Of a DNA stretch of 64,000 nucleotides, positions 46,692-56,025 are shown in pieces. Position 1 is the stretch's first letter; every line of letters begins with the position of its first letter. The notes below the pieces were generated by a model. The model searched no databases. It was not told the origin of the DNA and saw nothing but the letters and a program-made list of their open reading frames with translations. Source of the DNA: Dictyoglomus sp. NZ13-RE01 (GTDB lineage Bacteria > Dictyoglomota > Dictyoglomia > Dictyoglomales > Dictyoglomaceae). Location: assembly GCA_002878375.1 (NCBI GenBank), contig NIRF01000001.1:124001-188000 (forward strand), in the 5' to 3' direction. The position numbers and the translations under genes are program-made.

Positions 46692-48101
46692 ATGAAATAT
46701 GATGTAATAATAGTAGGTGGTGGACCTGCAGGAATATTTACTGCATTAACTCTTGTAAACTCAAAAGAGAAAAATCTACCTAAAATTTTAATCATTGAAA
46801 AGGGTGAATTAACAAACAAGAGGATTTGTCCAGCAAGGACAAATAATAAAGGATGTATTTTATGTCCAAGATGCGCATTAGTTTCTGGATGGGGAGGAGC
46901 AGGAGCTTTTAGCGATGGAAAATTAACCTTTTCAACGGAGATAGGTGGTTGGCTTAAAGATTATATTGGGGAAAACAAACTTTTAGAACTTTTGGATATT
47001 GTTGACAGTATTTATACAAAATTTGGTGCCAATCAGCCCCTCATTAAACCTGATCCAGTAATATTCGAAAAGTTTCAAAGAAGAGCAGTCTCTGCAGATC
47101 TTAGATTAGTATATTATGCCATTAGGCATTTGGGGACTGAAAACTGTGGTCCTATTCTTCTAAACATGTATGAATATATAAAAGATAAAGTTGATATCTT
47201 GTTAAATAGTCAAGTAACAAGACTCCTTGTTAATGATGGTAAAGTTTATGGAGTTGAATTAGAAGATGGAAAAATTTATTATGGTGACTATGTAGTTGTA
47301 GCACCAGGTAGGGAAGGGGCAAAGTGGTTTGGAGAAGAAGGTAAGAGAATTGGTCTTTCATGGAGTATAAATCCAGTAGACATTGGAGTGAGGGTTGAAA
47401 TTCCTGCTTTAGTAATGAAGGAACTAACAGACTATTTATATGAGGCAAAATTTATCTACTATACTAAGACCTTTGATGATAAAGTGAGAACGTTTTGTAT
47501 GAATCCATATGGAGAAGTGGTTATGGAACAAAATGAGGGTATAATTTCAGTAAATGGTCACAGTTTTGCAGAAAAAAAGACTGAAAACACAAACTTTGCA
47601 ATATTAGTATCTAAAAACTTTACAGAGCCTTTTAAAGATCCCATTTCTTATGGAAGAGCAATAGGAAGCTTAGCAAACTTACTTAGTAATGGTGTAATAT
47701 TGCAAAGGTTAGGGGATTTATTGGCAGGAAGAAGATCCACTTGGGATAGAATACAAAAAGGCATGGTTGTACCCACTCTAAAGGAGGCAGTACCTGGAGA
47801 TTTAAGCTTAGTATTACCTTATCGATATCTTGTTAATATAATTGAGATGTTGCAAGCTTTGGATAAGGTAACCCCTGGTGTTTATTCAAGGCATACACTC
47901 CTATATGGAGTTGAAGTAAAGTTCTATTCTGCAAGAGTAAAGCTTAATTCAAATCTGGAAACAGAGATAAAGAATCTATTTGCAATAGGAGACGGTGCAG
48001 GTATAACAAGAGGCTTATCCCAAGCATCAGCCTCAGGCATAATAGTTGGACAAGAAATCTTAAAGAGATTGTCCCTACCTATACCGCAATTTTCTTTTTA
48101 G
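46692..48101 (+). CDS. FAD-dependent oxidoreductase, COG2509 type
   Basis: 469-residue flavoprotein. The N-terminal dinucleotide loop is VDIIVGGGPAG-like (DVIIVGGGPAGIFTAL), followed by a cysteine-rich segment (ICPARTNNKGCILCPRC) and GWGGAGAFSDGKL. The C-terminal FAD motif is LFAIGDGAGITRGLSQASASG. Such uncharacterised dehydrogenases are common in Firmicutes, and the substrate is unknown. The ATG lies one base after the DUF4388-like gene's stop. Ends tail to tail with the amidohydrolase (four-base overlap). Confidence 0.88.
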   Translation: MKYDVIIVGGGPAGIFTALTLVNSKEKNLPKILIIEKGELTNKRICPARTNNKGCILCPRCALVSGWGGAGAFSDGKLTFSTEIGGWLKDYIGENKLLELLDIVDSIYTKFGANQPLIKPDPVIFEKFQRRAVSADLRLVYYAIRHLGTENCGPILLNMYEYIKDKVDILLNSQVTRLLVNDGKVYGVELEDGKIYYGDYVVVAPGREGAKWFGEEGKRIGLSWSINPVDIGVRVEIPALVMKELTDYLYEAKFIYYTKTFDDKVRTFCMNPYGEVVMEQNEGIISVNGHSFAEKKTENTNFAILVSKNFTEPFKDPISYGRAIGSLANLLSNGVILQRLGDLLAGRRSTWDRIQKGMVVPTLKEAVPGDLSLVLPYRYLVNIIEMLQALDKVTPGVYSRHTLLYGVEVKFYSARVKLNSNLETEIKNLFAIGDGAGITRGLSQASASGIIVGQEILKRLSLPIPQFSF

Positions 48102-49594
48102 ATGTTTTTATAGACCAATTGACCTTTTGATATTACAGCAACGACTTTTATTTCAGAATAGAAATCCTTAGGACTTGTATTAAAAGGATCTTTATTGAGA
48201 AATACAATATCCGCATACTTTCCCTTTTCTATGCTTCCTTTTTCCTTCTCTGAGAAGGAAGCATAAGCCCCATTTATTGTAAACATCTCTATGGCGGAAT
48301 TAATATCTAAAGATTCTGCTTCATTAGGATGATTTAATGCGGAGTGGATTCCTAAAATAGGATCCAAAGGAGTTATTGAACTATCTGAACCTCCACATAA
48401 TTTAACTCCTTCTGAATATATGGACTTCAGAGGCATTACCCTTTGAGCCCTTTCTTCACCTAAGTAATTCTCATAAAGCTTCCCCTTTCCACCCCAATAG
48501 TGAAGAAAACTTGGCTGAGTTGATATAACAACTCCCAATTCCTTTGCCAATTTAATATGTTCTTTTTTTGGAAACTCAAAATGCTCAATTCTATGTCTAT
48601 GTTCTCTCGGATTTTCATTAATAACTTTTTGATAGGCTTTCAATAAAAGATCTATTCCTCTCTCACCAACTGCATGAAAAGCTAATTGAAGTCCCTCATT
48701 ATGGGCTGAACGAATAAAGTTCTCAAGATTTTCTCTTTCCCAGTATAAGATTCCAGTAGTAGGCTCAATTAAATAAGGTTCATAAAAGGCTGCAGTCATA
48801 CTACTTACTGAACCGTCAACAAGTAAACAGCCTCCAATTCTTGGAAGATTTAATGATTTAACCTTAGAAATAGATGTAGTTTGGTAATAGATAATTATTT
48901 GAACTGGTAAATAGTGTTGAAGCCCCAATAATAATTGGGGAGTATTTGGAGGAGAAGTATAACCACCTTCTAAGGCATGAATAGTGGTTATTCCTTTTTC
49001 AACTGCCTTTTTTGTTATCTTTATTATACCTTGTACTAATAGTGATACATCAATTTTCTGATATACTTTTCCAATAGCAATTTGATGATTTGTTCCTATT
49101 AATATATTATCTCCTTCTGTATCAACTTCGAGAAGTTTTTTAGCTAAGCTATTTATAATACTTGAATGGGAGTCCTTTCTAATAATTATTACAGGATGAG
49201 AAGGAAAATGTTTATCCAATTCCTCAATTGTAATATTCCTATTTTCTATTACTCTCTGAAAATCAAACTCCTTTGCTATTATCCATTCTTTTTCTGGTAA
49301 ACTATCTCTAATAGCCTCTAAAGCTTTTATTATTTCTTTAATCGATGTAAAATTGCTTAGATCAAGAGAAACTTCTGTAATAGCTGAATTTGCAAGATGT
49401 ACGTGGGAATCTATAAAACCTGGTAAGCCAAAGTATTGAGAAAAATCTAATATATCAAAATTTTCGTTTATAGGAGGATCATGTAATCCAAGATCTACTA
49501 TCTTACTTCCCTCAATTAGGACCCACTTTACTATTTCCTTATTCTTGTTTTGAGTATAAATATTATTTCCAATAACTAATAATTTATTTTTCAT
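48098..49594 (-). CDS. Amidohydrolase family protein, YtcJ-like
   Basis: 498-residue metal-dependent hydrolase of the amidohydrolase-3 group. Metal ligands: GFIDSHVHLANS near residue 60, FHAVGERG near 305, RIEHFEF near 335 and CGGSDSSITPLDP near 395; a small beta domain is formed by both termini. No export signal. The substrate is unknown, possibly a cyclic amide or N-acyl compound. TATAAT ends six bases before the ATG, with no ribosome site, so the message is probably leaderless. Confidence 0.9.
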   Translation of the reverse strand: MKNKLLVIGNNIYTQNKNKEIVKWVLIEGSKIVDLGLHDPPINENFDILDFSQYFGLPGFIDSHVHLANSAITEVSLDLSNFTSIKEIIKALEAIRDSLPEKEWIIAKEFDFQRVIENRNITIEELDKHFPSHPVIIIRKDSHSSIINSLAKKLLEVDTEGDNILIGTNHQIAIGKVYQKIDVSLLVQGIIKITKKAVEKGITTIHALEGGYTSPPNTPQLLLGLQHYLPVQIIIYYQTTSISKVKSLNLPRIGGCLLVDGSVSSMTAAFYEPYLIEPTTGILYWERENLENFIRSAHNEGLQLAFHAVGERGIDLLLKAYQKVINENPREHRHRIEHFEFPKKEHIKLAKELGVVISTQPSFLHYWGGKGKLYENYLGEERAQRVMPLKSIYSEGVKLCGGSDSSITPLDPILGIHSALNHPNEAESLDINSAIEMFTINGAYASFSEKEKGSIEKGKYADIVFLNKDPFNTSPKDFYSEIKVVAVISKGQLVYKNI

Positions 49595-49600
49595 GGTAAA

Positions 49601-49606
49601 ATTATA
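49601..49606 (-). promoter_or_regulatory. -10 box placing transcription at the amidohydrolase start codon
   Basis: TATAAT on the minus strand, six bases before the ATG at 49594. A normal 6-8 base distance would start RNA at or within a base or two of the ATG. The -35 region is poor; TTGTCA is present but only 11 bases upstream. Confidence 0.5.
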
Positions 49607-49615
49607 TCATAAATT

Positions 49616-49644
49616 TTGACAAGACAAAAAATTTAAATTAAACT
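49616..49644 (+). promoter_or_regulatory. Promoter of the Fur-family regulator gene
   Basis: TTGACA (49616-49621), 17 bases, then TAAACT (49639-49644). Start near 49651, immediately before GAAAGGAG. The element overlaps the divergent amidohydrolase promoter region, so one regulator could affect both genes. Confidence 0.55.
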
Positions 49645-49661
49645 ATGTTTGAAAGGAGAAA

Positions 49662-50054
49662 ATGATGTTCAGGGAAACAAAACAGAGAAAAGTTATATTA
49701 GATATAATTAAAAATACAAAGGAACATCCAGATGCTTTGTGGGTATTCCAAAAAGCCCAGGAAATGGGCACAAAGATAAGCTTGGGCACCGTATACAGAA
49801 CTTTAGAGCTTTTGGCAAAGGAAGGTAAGGCTAAAAAGTTTTATGATACCCATGCAGTGGCACGATACGATGGAGATGTTTCTCCACACCACCACTTAAT
49901 ATGTAAAGTTTGTGGGAAGATTATCGATTGGGAAAATAATGATTTAGATAAGATGATTTTAGAAATTGGTTCAAAAAGTAACTTTAAGGATATTTCTTAT
50001 GAAGTAATAATATATGGTATTTGTCCAGAATGCCAAAGGAGAAATCAAAAATGA
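49662..50054 (+). CDS. Fur-family metalloregulator, PerR-like
   Basis: 130-residue repressor: winged helix (1-80, TVYRTLELLAKEG) and a dimerisation domain with two CxxC zinc pairs (CKVCG, CPECQ). RYDGDVSPHHHLIC resembles the PerR regulatory site with Asp and His ligands, so peroxide sensing is as likely as iron sensing. It overlaps the GGDEF gene by four bases. A direct target could be its own operon or the divergent amidohydrolase. Confidence 0.9.
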   Translation: MMFRETKQRKVILDIIKNTKEHPDALWVFQKAQEMGTKISLGTVYRTLELLAKEGKAKKFYDTHAVARYDGDVSPHHHLICKVCGKIIDWENNDLDKMILEIGSKSNFKDISYEVIIYGICPECQRRNQK

Positions 50055-50710
50055 GTAAGAATAGTATTTTTATAATTTTATCTTTGTTATTACTTTTTAT
50101 TTTGTTCTACAAAAGCTTTTGGCTTTCTATAGTAGGTGTTGTAATATTGGGTATAATGAACTATCTATATTTTAGGAAACCAAAAGATTATCCATTGCTA
50201 AATAAAGACTTTATTTATGATCCTACCACCAATTTAGTCTCCGCTATATATTTTAGGCATCATTTAACTGAAGATTTCCAAAAGGCAAAAAGAAATAATA
50301 AGCCTTTATCAATCTTAGTATTTGATATAGACCATTTCAAAGAAATAAACTTAAATTTAGGTTTTAGATTTGGCGATCTATTACTTTATGAGATCGCTCA
50401 AATTGTAACCTCCTGCTTGAGAACCTCTGATGTTCTCTCTTATTTTGGTGGAGATGAATTTGGAGTAATCTTAGCAGATATTGATAAAGAGAATGCTGTT
50501 AAGGTAGGAGAAAGAATTAGAAATAGGCTTACATCTTCCCCTCTAACTATATCTGTGGATGGAAGAGAAGAAAAAATTCATTTCACTATAAGTATGGGAG
50601 GGGCTACTTTAACTCCTGAAATGGAGACCCCTTTAGACCTTTTAGATAGAGCAAGACTTAATCTCGAAAAGGCAAGAAGACAGGGAGGAAACAACTTTAT
50701 ATTCGAATAA
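50051..50710 (+). CDS. Membrane-anchored diguanylate cyclase (GGDEF)
   Basis: About 219 residues: two adjacent membrane helices (about 5-40) and a full GGDEF domain. Active-site FGGDEFGVIL and the metal Asp in LVFDIDHFKEIN are intact, so it should make c-di-GMP. No inhibitory RxxD is obvious before GGDEF (LRTSDVLSYFGGDEF has RTSD, possibly one). ATG 50051 overlaps the Fur stop (ATGA), with AGGAG inside the end of that gene. A PdtaS-like kinase follows directly. Confidence 0.92.
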   Translation: MSKNSIFIILSLLLLFILFYKSFWLSIVGVVILGIMNYLYFRKPKDYPLLNKDFIYDPTTNLVSAIYFRHHLTEDFQKAKRNNKPLSILVFDIDHFKEINLNLGFRFGDLLLYEIAQIVTSCLRTSDVLSYFGGDEFGVILADIDKENAVKVGERIRNRLTSSPLTISVDGREEKIHFTISMGGATLTPEMETPLDLLDRARLNLEKARRQGGNNFIFE

Positions 50711-52141
50711 ATGGAGTTAACATCCAAAGACACCGTATTTCTCGTAGAAGAATTCAAAAACTATATAAATTATCTACCTCTAATTGCTGATTTAATTGCA
50801 TCTGATATTTACCTATATCAACCAGCGGTAGATATATCCGCAGGTATATTAGTAGCAGAAGCAAGACCGCGTGTTGTGCCACCTCTTTCTATACGTCAAG
50901 AAATTGGTAAAATTGTCTATTTTGAAGAGGACGAAGGATTAAGAGAGATATTTCAAAATAATAAGAGTACCTTTAAAAAGGCAGGAATTATGGTAGGAGG
51001 TTTTCCAGCAGAAGAAGAGATCATTGCACTAAAAAAGAGAACAAAAATTATAGGAGCAATAAAGATAATTCGTAATTTATTAATTCATAATGAATTTCCA
51101 TATAATGTAAGGGCTTTCAAAGAATCTTCTTATTGGTTAATCAGATCTCTAATAAAAGGTGAGCTACAATGGAAAGAATATGTAGAGCCTATTAAGGAGC
51201 AGGAAAGTATTTTGATTTTAGATAGAGATGGAATTATATTATTTTCAAATCTACCTGGTATGAGGTTATTTAGAAGTTTAGGAGAAATAGGAAACATTTG
51301 GGGGAAGAAAATAAAAGATGAGTTTTTTCAAAAATATGTTGAGGAAAAAGGGAAAACGCTTTCTGCCTATGGAGAAGAGACTTACGAGGAAGTAGATGAG
51401 GAGAGAAGAATTTTTTATAAAAGAATTCTACCAATAACAAGGGATGGGAAAAATCCTTGGAGGTATTACTATATAATAAAAGAAATAACAGAGATTAAAG
51501 AAAAAGAGAAGGAACTAAGGTTTAAATCTGTATTGTTAAAGGAGATACATCATAGAGTAAAAAATAATCTACAGACAATAGCAAGTCTTTTAAGATTACA
51601 AATGAGAAGATTAGACTCTGAGCCAGCCCGATATATAATTCAGGAAAGCATAAATAGAATTAACAGTATTGCTTTAGTTCATGAATCTTTATCAAGGTTT
51701 GAAGAGGATAGAGTGAATATAATTGAAGTGGCGGAAAAACTTTTGCAAGCATTTAAACAAACCTATGCAGAACTTCCTTGCGAATTTCATTTTGTTAAAA
51801 CAAGGAAAAACTTATTTTTATCATCTAAGTACGCAACATCCGCCAGTTTGATAATAAATGAGCTTTTGCAAAATGCAGTAAAGCATGGATTAAATAAGGA
51901 TAAGAATGTGTCTATAATCTTGAAAATTGATGTAAATAATGATTATGTAACAATAGAGGTTGTAAATAAAGGAGAAAATTTATCAAACATAAGTACAGAT
52001 ACAAAAGGAAGCTTAGGATTACAATTAATACAACTTTTAACAGAAGAGGAACTAAAAGGGAAATTGGATATAATAATATTAGATGATAAGTTTAGAGTTA
52101 AAGTAACATTTCCAAGAATAGAAGGAGAGGAAAATGGCTAA
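50711..52141 (+). CDS. Sensor histidine kinase, PdtaS-like (HisKA_2)
   Basis: 476-residue soluble kinase: N-terminal GAF-like H_kinase_N domain (1-145, LIASDIYLYQP, ARPRVVPP), PAS domain (about 155-265), HisKA_2 phospho-acceptor region with LKEIHHRVKNNLQTIASLL (His near 280), and ATPase domain (LIINELLQNAVKHGL, GSLGLQLI). In actinobacteria PdtaS pairs with an ANTAR antiterminator PdtaR; no such partner gene is in the window. Begins immediately after the GGDEF stop. Confidence 0.9.
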   Translation: MELTSKDTVFLVEEFKNYINYLPLIADLIASDIYLYQPAVDISAGILVAEARPRVVPPLSIRQEIGKIVYFEEDEGLREIFQNNKSTFKKAGIMVGGFPAEEEIIALKKRTKIIGAIKIIRNLLIHNEFPYNVRAFKESSYWLIRSLIKGELQWKEYVEPIKEQESILILDRDGIILFSNLPGMRLFRSLGEIGNIWGKKIKDEFFQKYVEEKGKTLSAYGEETYEEVDEERRIFYKRILPITRDGKNPWRYYYIIKEITEIKEKEKELRFKSVLLKEIHHRVKNNLQTIASLLRLQMRRLDSEPARYIIQESINRINSIALVHESLSRFEEDRVNIIEVAEKLLQAFKQTYAELPCEFHFVKTRKNLFLSSKYATSASLIINELLQNAVKHGLNKDKNVSIILKIDVNNDYVTIEVVNKGENLSNISTDTKGSLGLQLIQLLTEEELKGKLDIIILDDKFRVKVTFPRIEGEENG

Positions 52142-53456
52142 GTATTATATATTAACTTATGGTTGTCAAATGAATAAGTCAGATTCAGAGAAATACGCAG
52201 GAGTATTTGAATCTATGGGGCATACACCTGCAGACTCCATAGAATCTGCGGATATTATTTTGTTAAATACATGTTCTGTTAGAAAAAAGGCAGAGGAAAA
52301 AGTAATTGGAAAGTTAGGAGAACTTAAAAAAATTAAAAAGAAAAATCCGAAGGTTATTATAGGTATTGCTGGATGCATGGCGCAAAGAGTAAAGGGTGAA
52401 TTTATTGAGCAATTCCCATATGTAGATTTTATCCTTGGAAGTTATGCCTATACTAAACTTCCTGATGTTATTAAAAAATTAGAGGAAGATAAAAGACCTC
52501 AGGTTGCAGTAGAAGAGGAACCAATTCCTCAAGATATACCATGGTCCATGATAAGAAGAGAATCTTCTTTTCAAGCCTGGATCCCTATAATCTATGGTTG
52601 CAATAATTTTTGCACCTATTGTATTGTTCCATATCTTAGAGGTAGGGAAAAAAGCAGACCCTTAAACGATATTGTTGAAGAAGCAAAGAGCTTGGCAGAT
52701 AAAGGAGTTGTTGAGATTACATTATTAGGACAAAATGTAGATTCTTATGGAAAGGATCTTGGGAATGTAGATTTAGCGGATCTCTTACAAGAGTTAAGCA
52801 AGATAGATGGAATAAAAAGGATTAGGTTTTTAACCTCTCATCCAAGAGATATGAGCTTAAAGCTAATAAAAACAGTTGCAGAGTTAGATAAGGTCTGTAA
52901 GCATTTCCATATACCACTTCAAGCTGGATCAGACCGAATCTTACAAAGAATGAATAGAGGCTACACATATGAACAGTATAAAAAACTTATAGAGACTATA
53001 AGAGAATTTATTCCATCTGCAGCGTTTTCTACCGATATTATTGTTGGATTTCCTGGAGAAGAGGAAGAAGACTTCCTAAAAACAAGAAAGGCTATAGAAG
53101 AACTTAGGTTTGATACTGTAAATCTTGCTATTTACTCAAAAAGACCAGGCACTTTGGCAGAAAAATTTGAGGATTACGTACCCTTAGAGAAGAAAAAGGA
53201 GTGGTTTGAAGAAATTGAGAATCTCCAAAGAAAAATAATTTTAGAGAAAAATCAAAGCATGGTGGGAACTTCCGTAATTGTTCTTGCAGAATCTATAAAT
53301 CCGAAAAATAAAGAGGAATTGATGGGAAGAAGTGAAGGGTATAAATTAGTATTCTTCAAAGGAGATAAAAATAAAATTGGAAAGTTCTTTAAAGTTAGAA
53401 TAACTAAGGCAGGACTCTGGTCGTTAAAAGGAGAAGTTATAGAGGAGTTGATGTAA
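52134..53456 (+). CDS. miaB: tRNA-2-methylthio-N6-dimethylallyladenosine synthase
   Basis: 440-residue methylthiotransferase. Three N-terminal cluster cysteines (YGCQMN, NTCSVR, GCMAQ), radical SAM motif CNNFCTYC near 155 and a TRAM domain at the C-terminus. TYGCQMNKSDSE is diagnostic for MiaB, which adds methylthio to i6A37 made by MiaA; miaA lies 4 kb downstream in the same cluster. Overlaps the kinase gene by eight bases. Confidence 0.97.
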   Translation: MAKYYILTYGCQMNKSDSEKYAGVFESMGHTPADSIESADIILLNTCSVRKKAEEKVIGKLGELKKIKKKNPKVIIGIAGCMAQRVKGEFIEQFPYVDFILGSYAYTKLPDVIKKLEEDKRPQVAVEEEPIPQDIPWSMIRRESSFQAWIPIIYGCNNFCTYCIVPYLRGREKSRPLNDIVEEAKSLADKGVVEITLLGQNVDSYGKDLGNVDLADLLQELSKIDGIKRIRFLTSHPRDMSLKLIKTVAELDKVCKHFHIPLQAGSDRILQRMNRGYTYEQYKKLIETIREFIPSAAFSTDIIVGFPGEEEEDFLKTRKAIEELRFDTVNLAIYSKRPGTLAEKFEDYVPLEKKKEWFEEIENLQRKIILEKNQSMVGTSVIVLAESINPKNKEELMGRSEGYKLVFFKGDKNKIGKFFKVRITKAGLWSLKGEVIEELM

Positions 53457-53457
53457 G

Positions 53458-56025
53458 ATGGAAAACATGACTCCTCTTTATAGGCAATATAAATCTATAA
53501 AGAGCAAATTTCCAGACTCTATATTACTTTTTAGATTAGGCGATTTTTATGAAGCCTTTGAAGAAGATGCCAAAATTGTTGCACAAGAATTAGATATTAC
53601 ATTAACTTCTAAAGAGATAGGAAAAGGACAGAGAATTCCAATGGCTGGAGTTCCATACCATGCAGTAGACAGCTATTTGGCAAAATTGGTAAACAAAAAG
53701 TATAAGGTGGCAATATGTGAGCAAATGGAAGACCCATCAAAAGCCAAAGGTCTTGTAAAGAGAGAAGTCGTTAGAATTATAACTCCAGGAACAGTCTTAG
53801 AAGAGACCATTTTAGATGAGAAAACTAACAATTATCTATCATGCTTATATAGTAAGAGTTCAAATAATATTGGTCTTTCCAGTATAGATATATCTACAGG
53901 AGAATTTATCTCAACTCAATGGATTGGAAATGATGCAGAAGAAATTATACTTTCAGAGCTAATTAGATTAAAACCTAAAGAAATTATATTAAATATAGAT
54001 TTTTCAGAATATCATTACCAATTTTTAGAAGAGATTAAAAAAAGCCTTGATCCTAAGATTGTTTTAATTTCTGAGGAGTATTTTACAAATGCACCAGAGA
54101 ATAATATAGAAATTGACTTTGATTATGAATTGGCTTTAAAAGCAACGTATGCAGTTTTAAATTACGTAAAAGATGTTATGTTTATAATACCAACCCATAT
54201 AAAAAAAGTTACATATTATCAACCCCAACAGTACCTAATATTAGATAGCACAGCCATAAAACATTTGGAGCTTTTAGAAACTGTAAGAGAAGGACAAAGA
54301 AAGGGAAGTTTGCTATGGGTTTTGGACAAAACAAAAACCTCAATGGGATCAAGACTTTTAAAGAAATGGATCCTTCAACCATTATTAAATATATCTCTCA
54401 TTAAAGATAGACAATCCGCAATAAAGGAATTTATAGAAAAAGAGAGTTTGAGAAGAGAGTTTGAAAATCTATTAGAATCCTTCCCTGATTTAGAAAGACT
54501 TAATTCAAGGATTAATTATAATACCGCATCACCGAAAGAATTGATTTCATTAAAGCAAGCTTTATCCTATCTATCTCCCATAAGAAAACTCATGGAAAAA
54601 TTAGAATCTAAAAGATTAGTTGAAATGAAAAATGAGCTTCCTAATTTAGAATTTCTATATGAATTATTAGATAAAGCTATTGTAGATTCACCACCCTCTA
54701 CATTAAAAGAAGGGGGATATATTAAAGATGGATTCTCTAAAGAGCTTGATGAGATTAGAGAAATATTGAAAAATAGTCAGAAATGGCTCATAGATCTGGA
54801 AAATAGAGAAAGAATTAAAACAGGAATAAAGTCCCTTAAAATAGGTTATAACCAAGTCTTTGGTTATTATATTGAAGTCACAAAGCCAAACTTAAATTTA
54901 GTCCCTGATTATTATATAAGAAAACAAACCTTGACGAATGCTGAAAGATTTATAACTCCTGAACTAAAGGAGTTGGAGAATGAAATCTTAAGAGCTCAAG
55001 AAAATGTACAAAAACTTGAGGAGGAGATTTTCAATAATATAAGACAAGAGGTTATTAAATACTCGAATGATATTATGAAATTAGCACAAATAGTCGCGGA
55101 AATAGATGTATACATCTCATTAGCAAAATGTGCCTTAGAATATGAATATATATGTCCTCAAATAACTAACGATTATGACATTATAATTAAAAAGGGAAGA
55201 CATCCAGTTATTGAAAGAATGTTACCGCCTGGTGCCTTTGTACCAAATGATACTTACTTAACAAAAGATAAATTTATTAATTTGATAACTGGACCAAACA
55301 TGGCAGGAAAATCAACATACATAAGACAAACCGCTCTAATTGTTATTATGGCTCAAATGGGCTCATTTATACCTGCAGAAGAAGCTAAAATAGGAGTTGT
55401 AGACAGAATATTTACGAGGATTGGAGCATGGGATGACATATCTTCTGGAGAAAGCACTTTCTTTGTAGAAATGAAGGAAGTAGGGAATATAATTAAGAAT
55501 GCAAAAGAAAGAAGCCTAATAATTTTAGATGAAGTAGGAAGAGGGACAAGTACCTATGATGGTATAAGTATTGCTTGGGCTGTCGTGGAGTATATTCATA
55601 ATAAAATAAAAGCAAAGACCCTTTTCGCTACTCACTATCATGAACTTACAGAACTTGAAAATGAACTAAAAGGATTAAAAAATTTAAGTGTTCTTGTACA
55701 GGAAAAGGGGAAAGAAGTCATCTTTTTACATAAGATTATAGAAAAGCCAGCAGATAAAAGTTATGGTATCTATGTGGCTCAACTTGCTGAACTTCCCACA
55801 GAAATTATTGAAAAAGCATATAAAATTTTGGGACAATTAGAAAAGAAGAGGGAAGCAAGTAAAAAAGAGATAGAGCAATTGCCACTTTTTAGTCTTTATG
55901 AGAATAAAAGCGCCATAGAGAAAATTAGAAAGGAAATAGAGGAGCTTGACATAAACAGTCTTACTCCTCTTGATGCCCTTTTAAAACTAAATCAATGGAA
56001 AGAGATCCTGAAAAACAATGGGTAA
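53458..56025 (+). CDS. mutS: DNA mismatch repair protein MutS
   Basis: 855-residue mismatch-recognition ATPase. The mismatch-binding motif is LFRLGDFYEAF (the Phe-x-Glu form reads FYE, near residue 27). The clamp and lever domains follow, then Walker A TGPNMAGKSTYIRQ, the GESTFFVEM signature and Walker B LIILDEVGRGTS. A C-terminal helix-turn-helix is present. It starts one base after miaB and overlaps mutL by eight bases. Confidence 0.98.
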   Translation: MENMTPLYRQYKSIKSKFPDSILLFRLGDFYEAFEEDAKIVAQELDITLTSKEIGKGQRIPMAGVPYHAVDSYLAKLVNKKYKVAICEQMEDPSKAKGLVKREVVRIITPGTVLEETILDEKTNNYLSCLYSKSSNNIGLSSIDISTGEFISTQWIGNDAEEIILSELIRLKPKEIILNIDFSEYHYQFLEEIKKSLDPKIVLISEEYFTNAPENNIEIDFDYELALKATYAVLNYVKDVMFIIPTHIKKVTYYQPQQYLILDSTAIKHLELLETVREGQRKGSLLWVLDKTKTSMGSRLLKKWILQPLLNISLIKDRQSAIKEFIEKESLRREFENLLESFPDLERLNSRINYNTASPKELISLKQALSYLSPIRKLMEKLESKRLVEMKNELPNLEFLYELLDKAIVDSPPSTLKEGGYIKDGFSKELDEIREILKNSQKWLIDLENRERIKTGIKSLKIGYNQVFGYYIEVTKPNLNLVPDYYIRKQTLTNAERFITPELKELENEILRAQENVQKLEEEIFNNIRQEVIKYSNDIMKLAQIVAEIDVYISLAKCALEYEYICPQITNDYDIIIKKGRHPVIERMLPPGAFVPNDTYLTKDKFINLITGPNMAGKSTYIRQTALIVIMAQMGSFIPAEEAKIGVVDRIFTRIGAWDDISSGESTFFVEMKEVGNIIKNAKERSLIILDEVGRGTSTYDGISIAWAVVEYIHNKIKAKTLFATHYHELTELENELKGLKNLSVLVQEKGKEVIFLHKIIEKPADKSYGIYVAQLAELPTEIIEKAYKILGQLEKKREASKKEIEQLPLFSLYENKSAIEKIRKEIEELDINSLTPLDALLKLNQWKEILKNNG

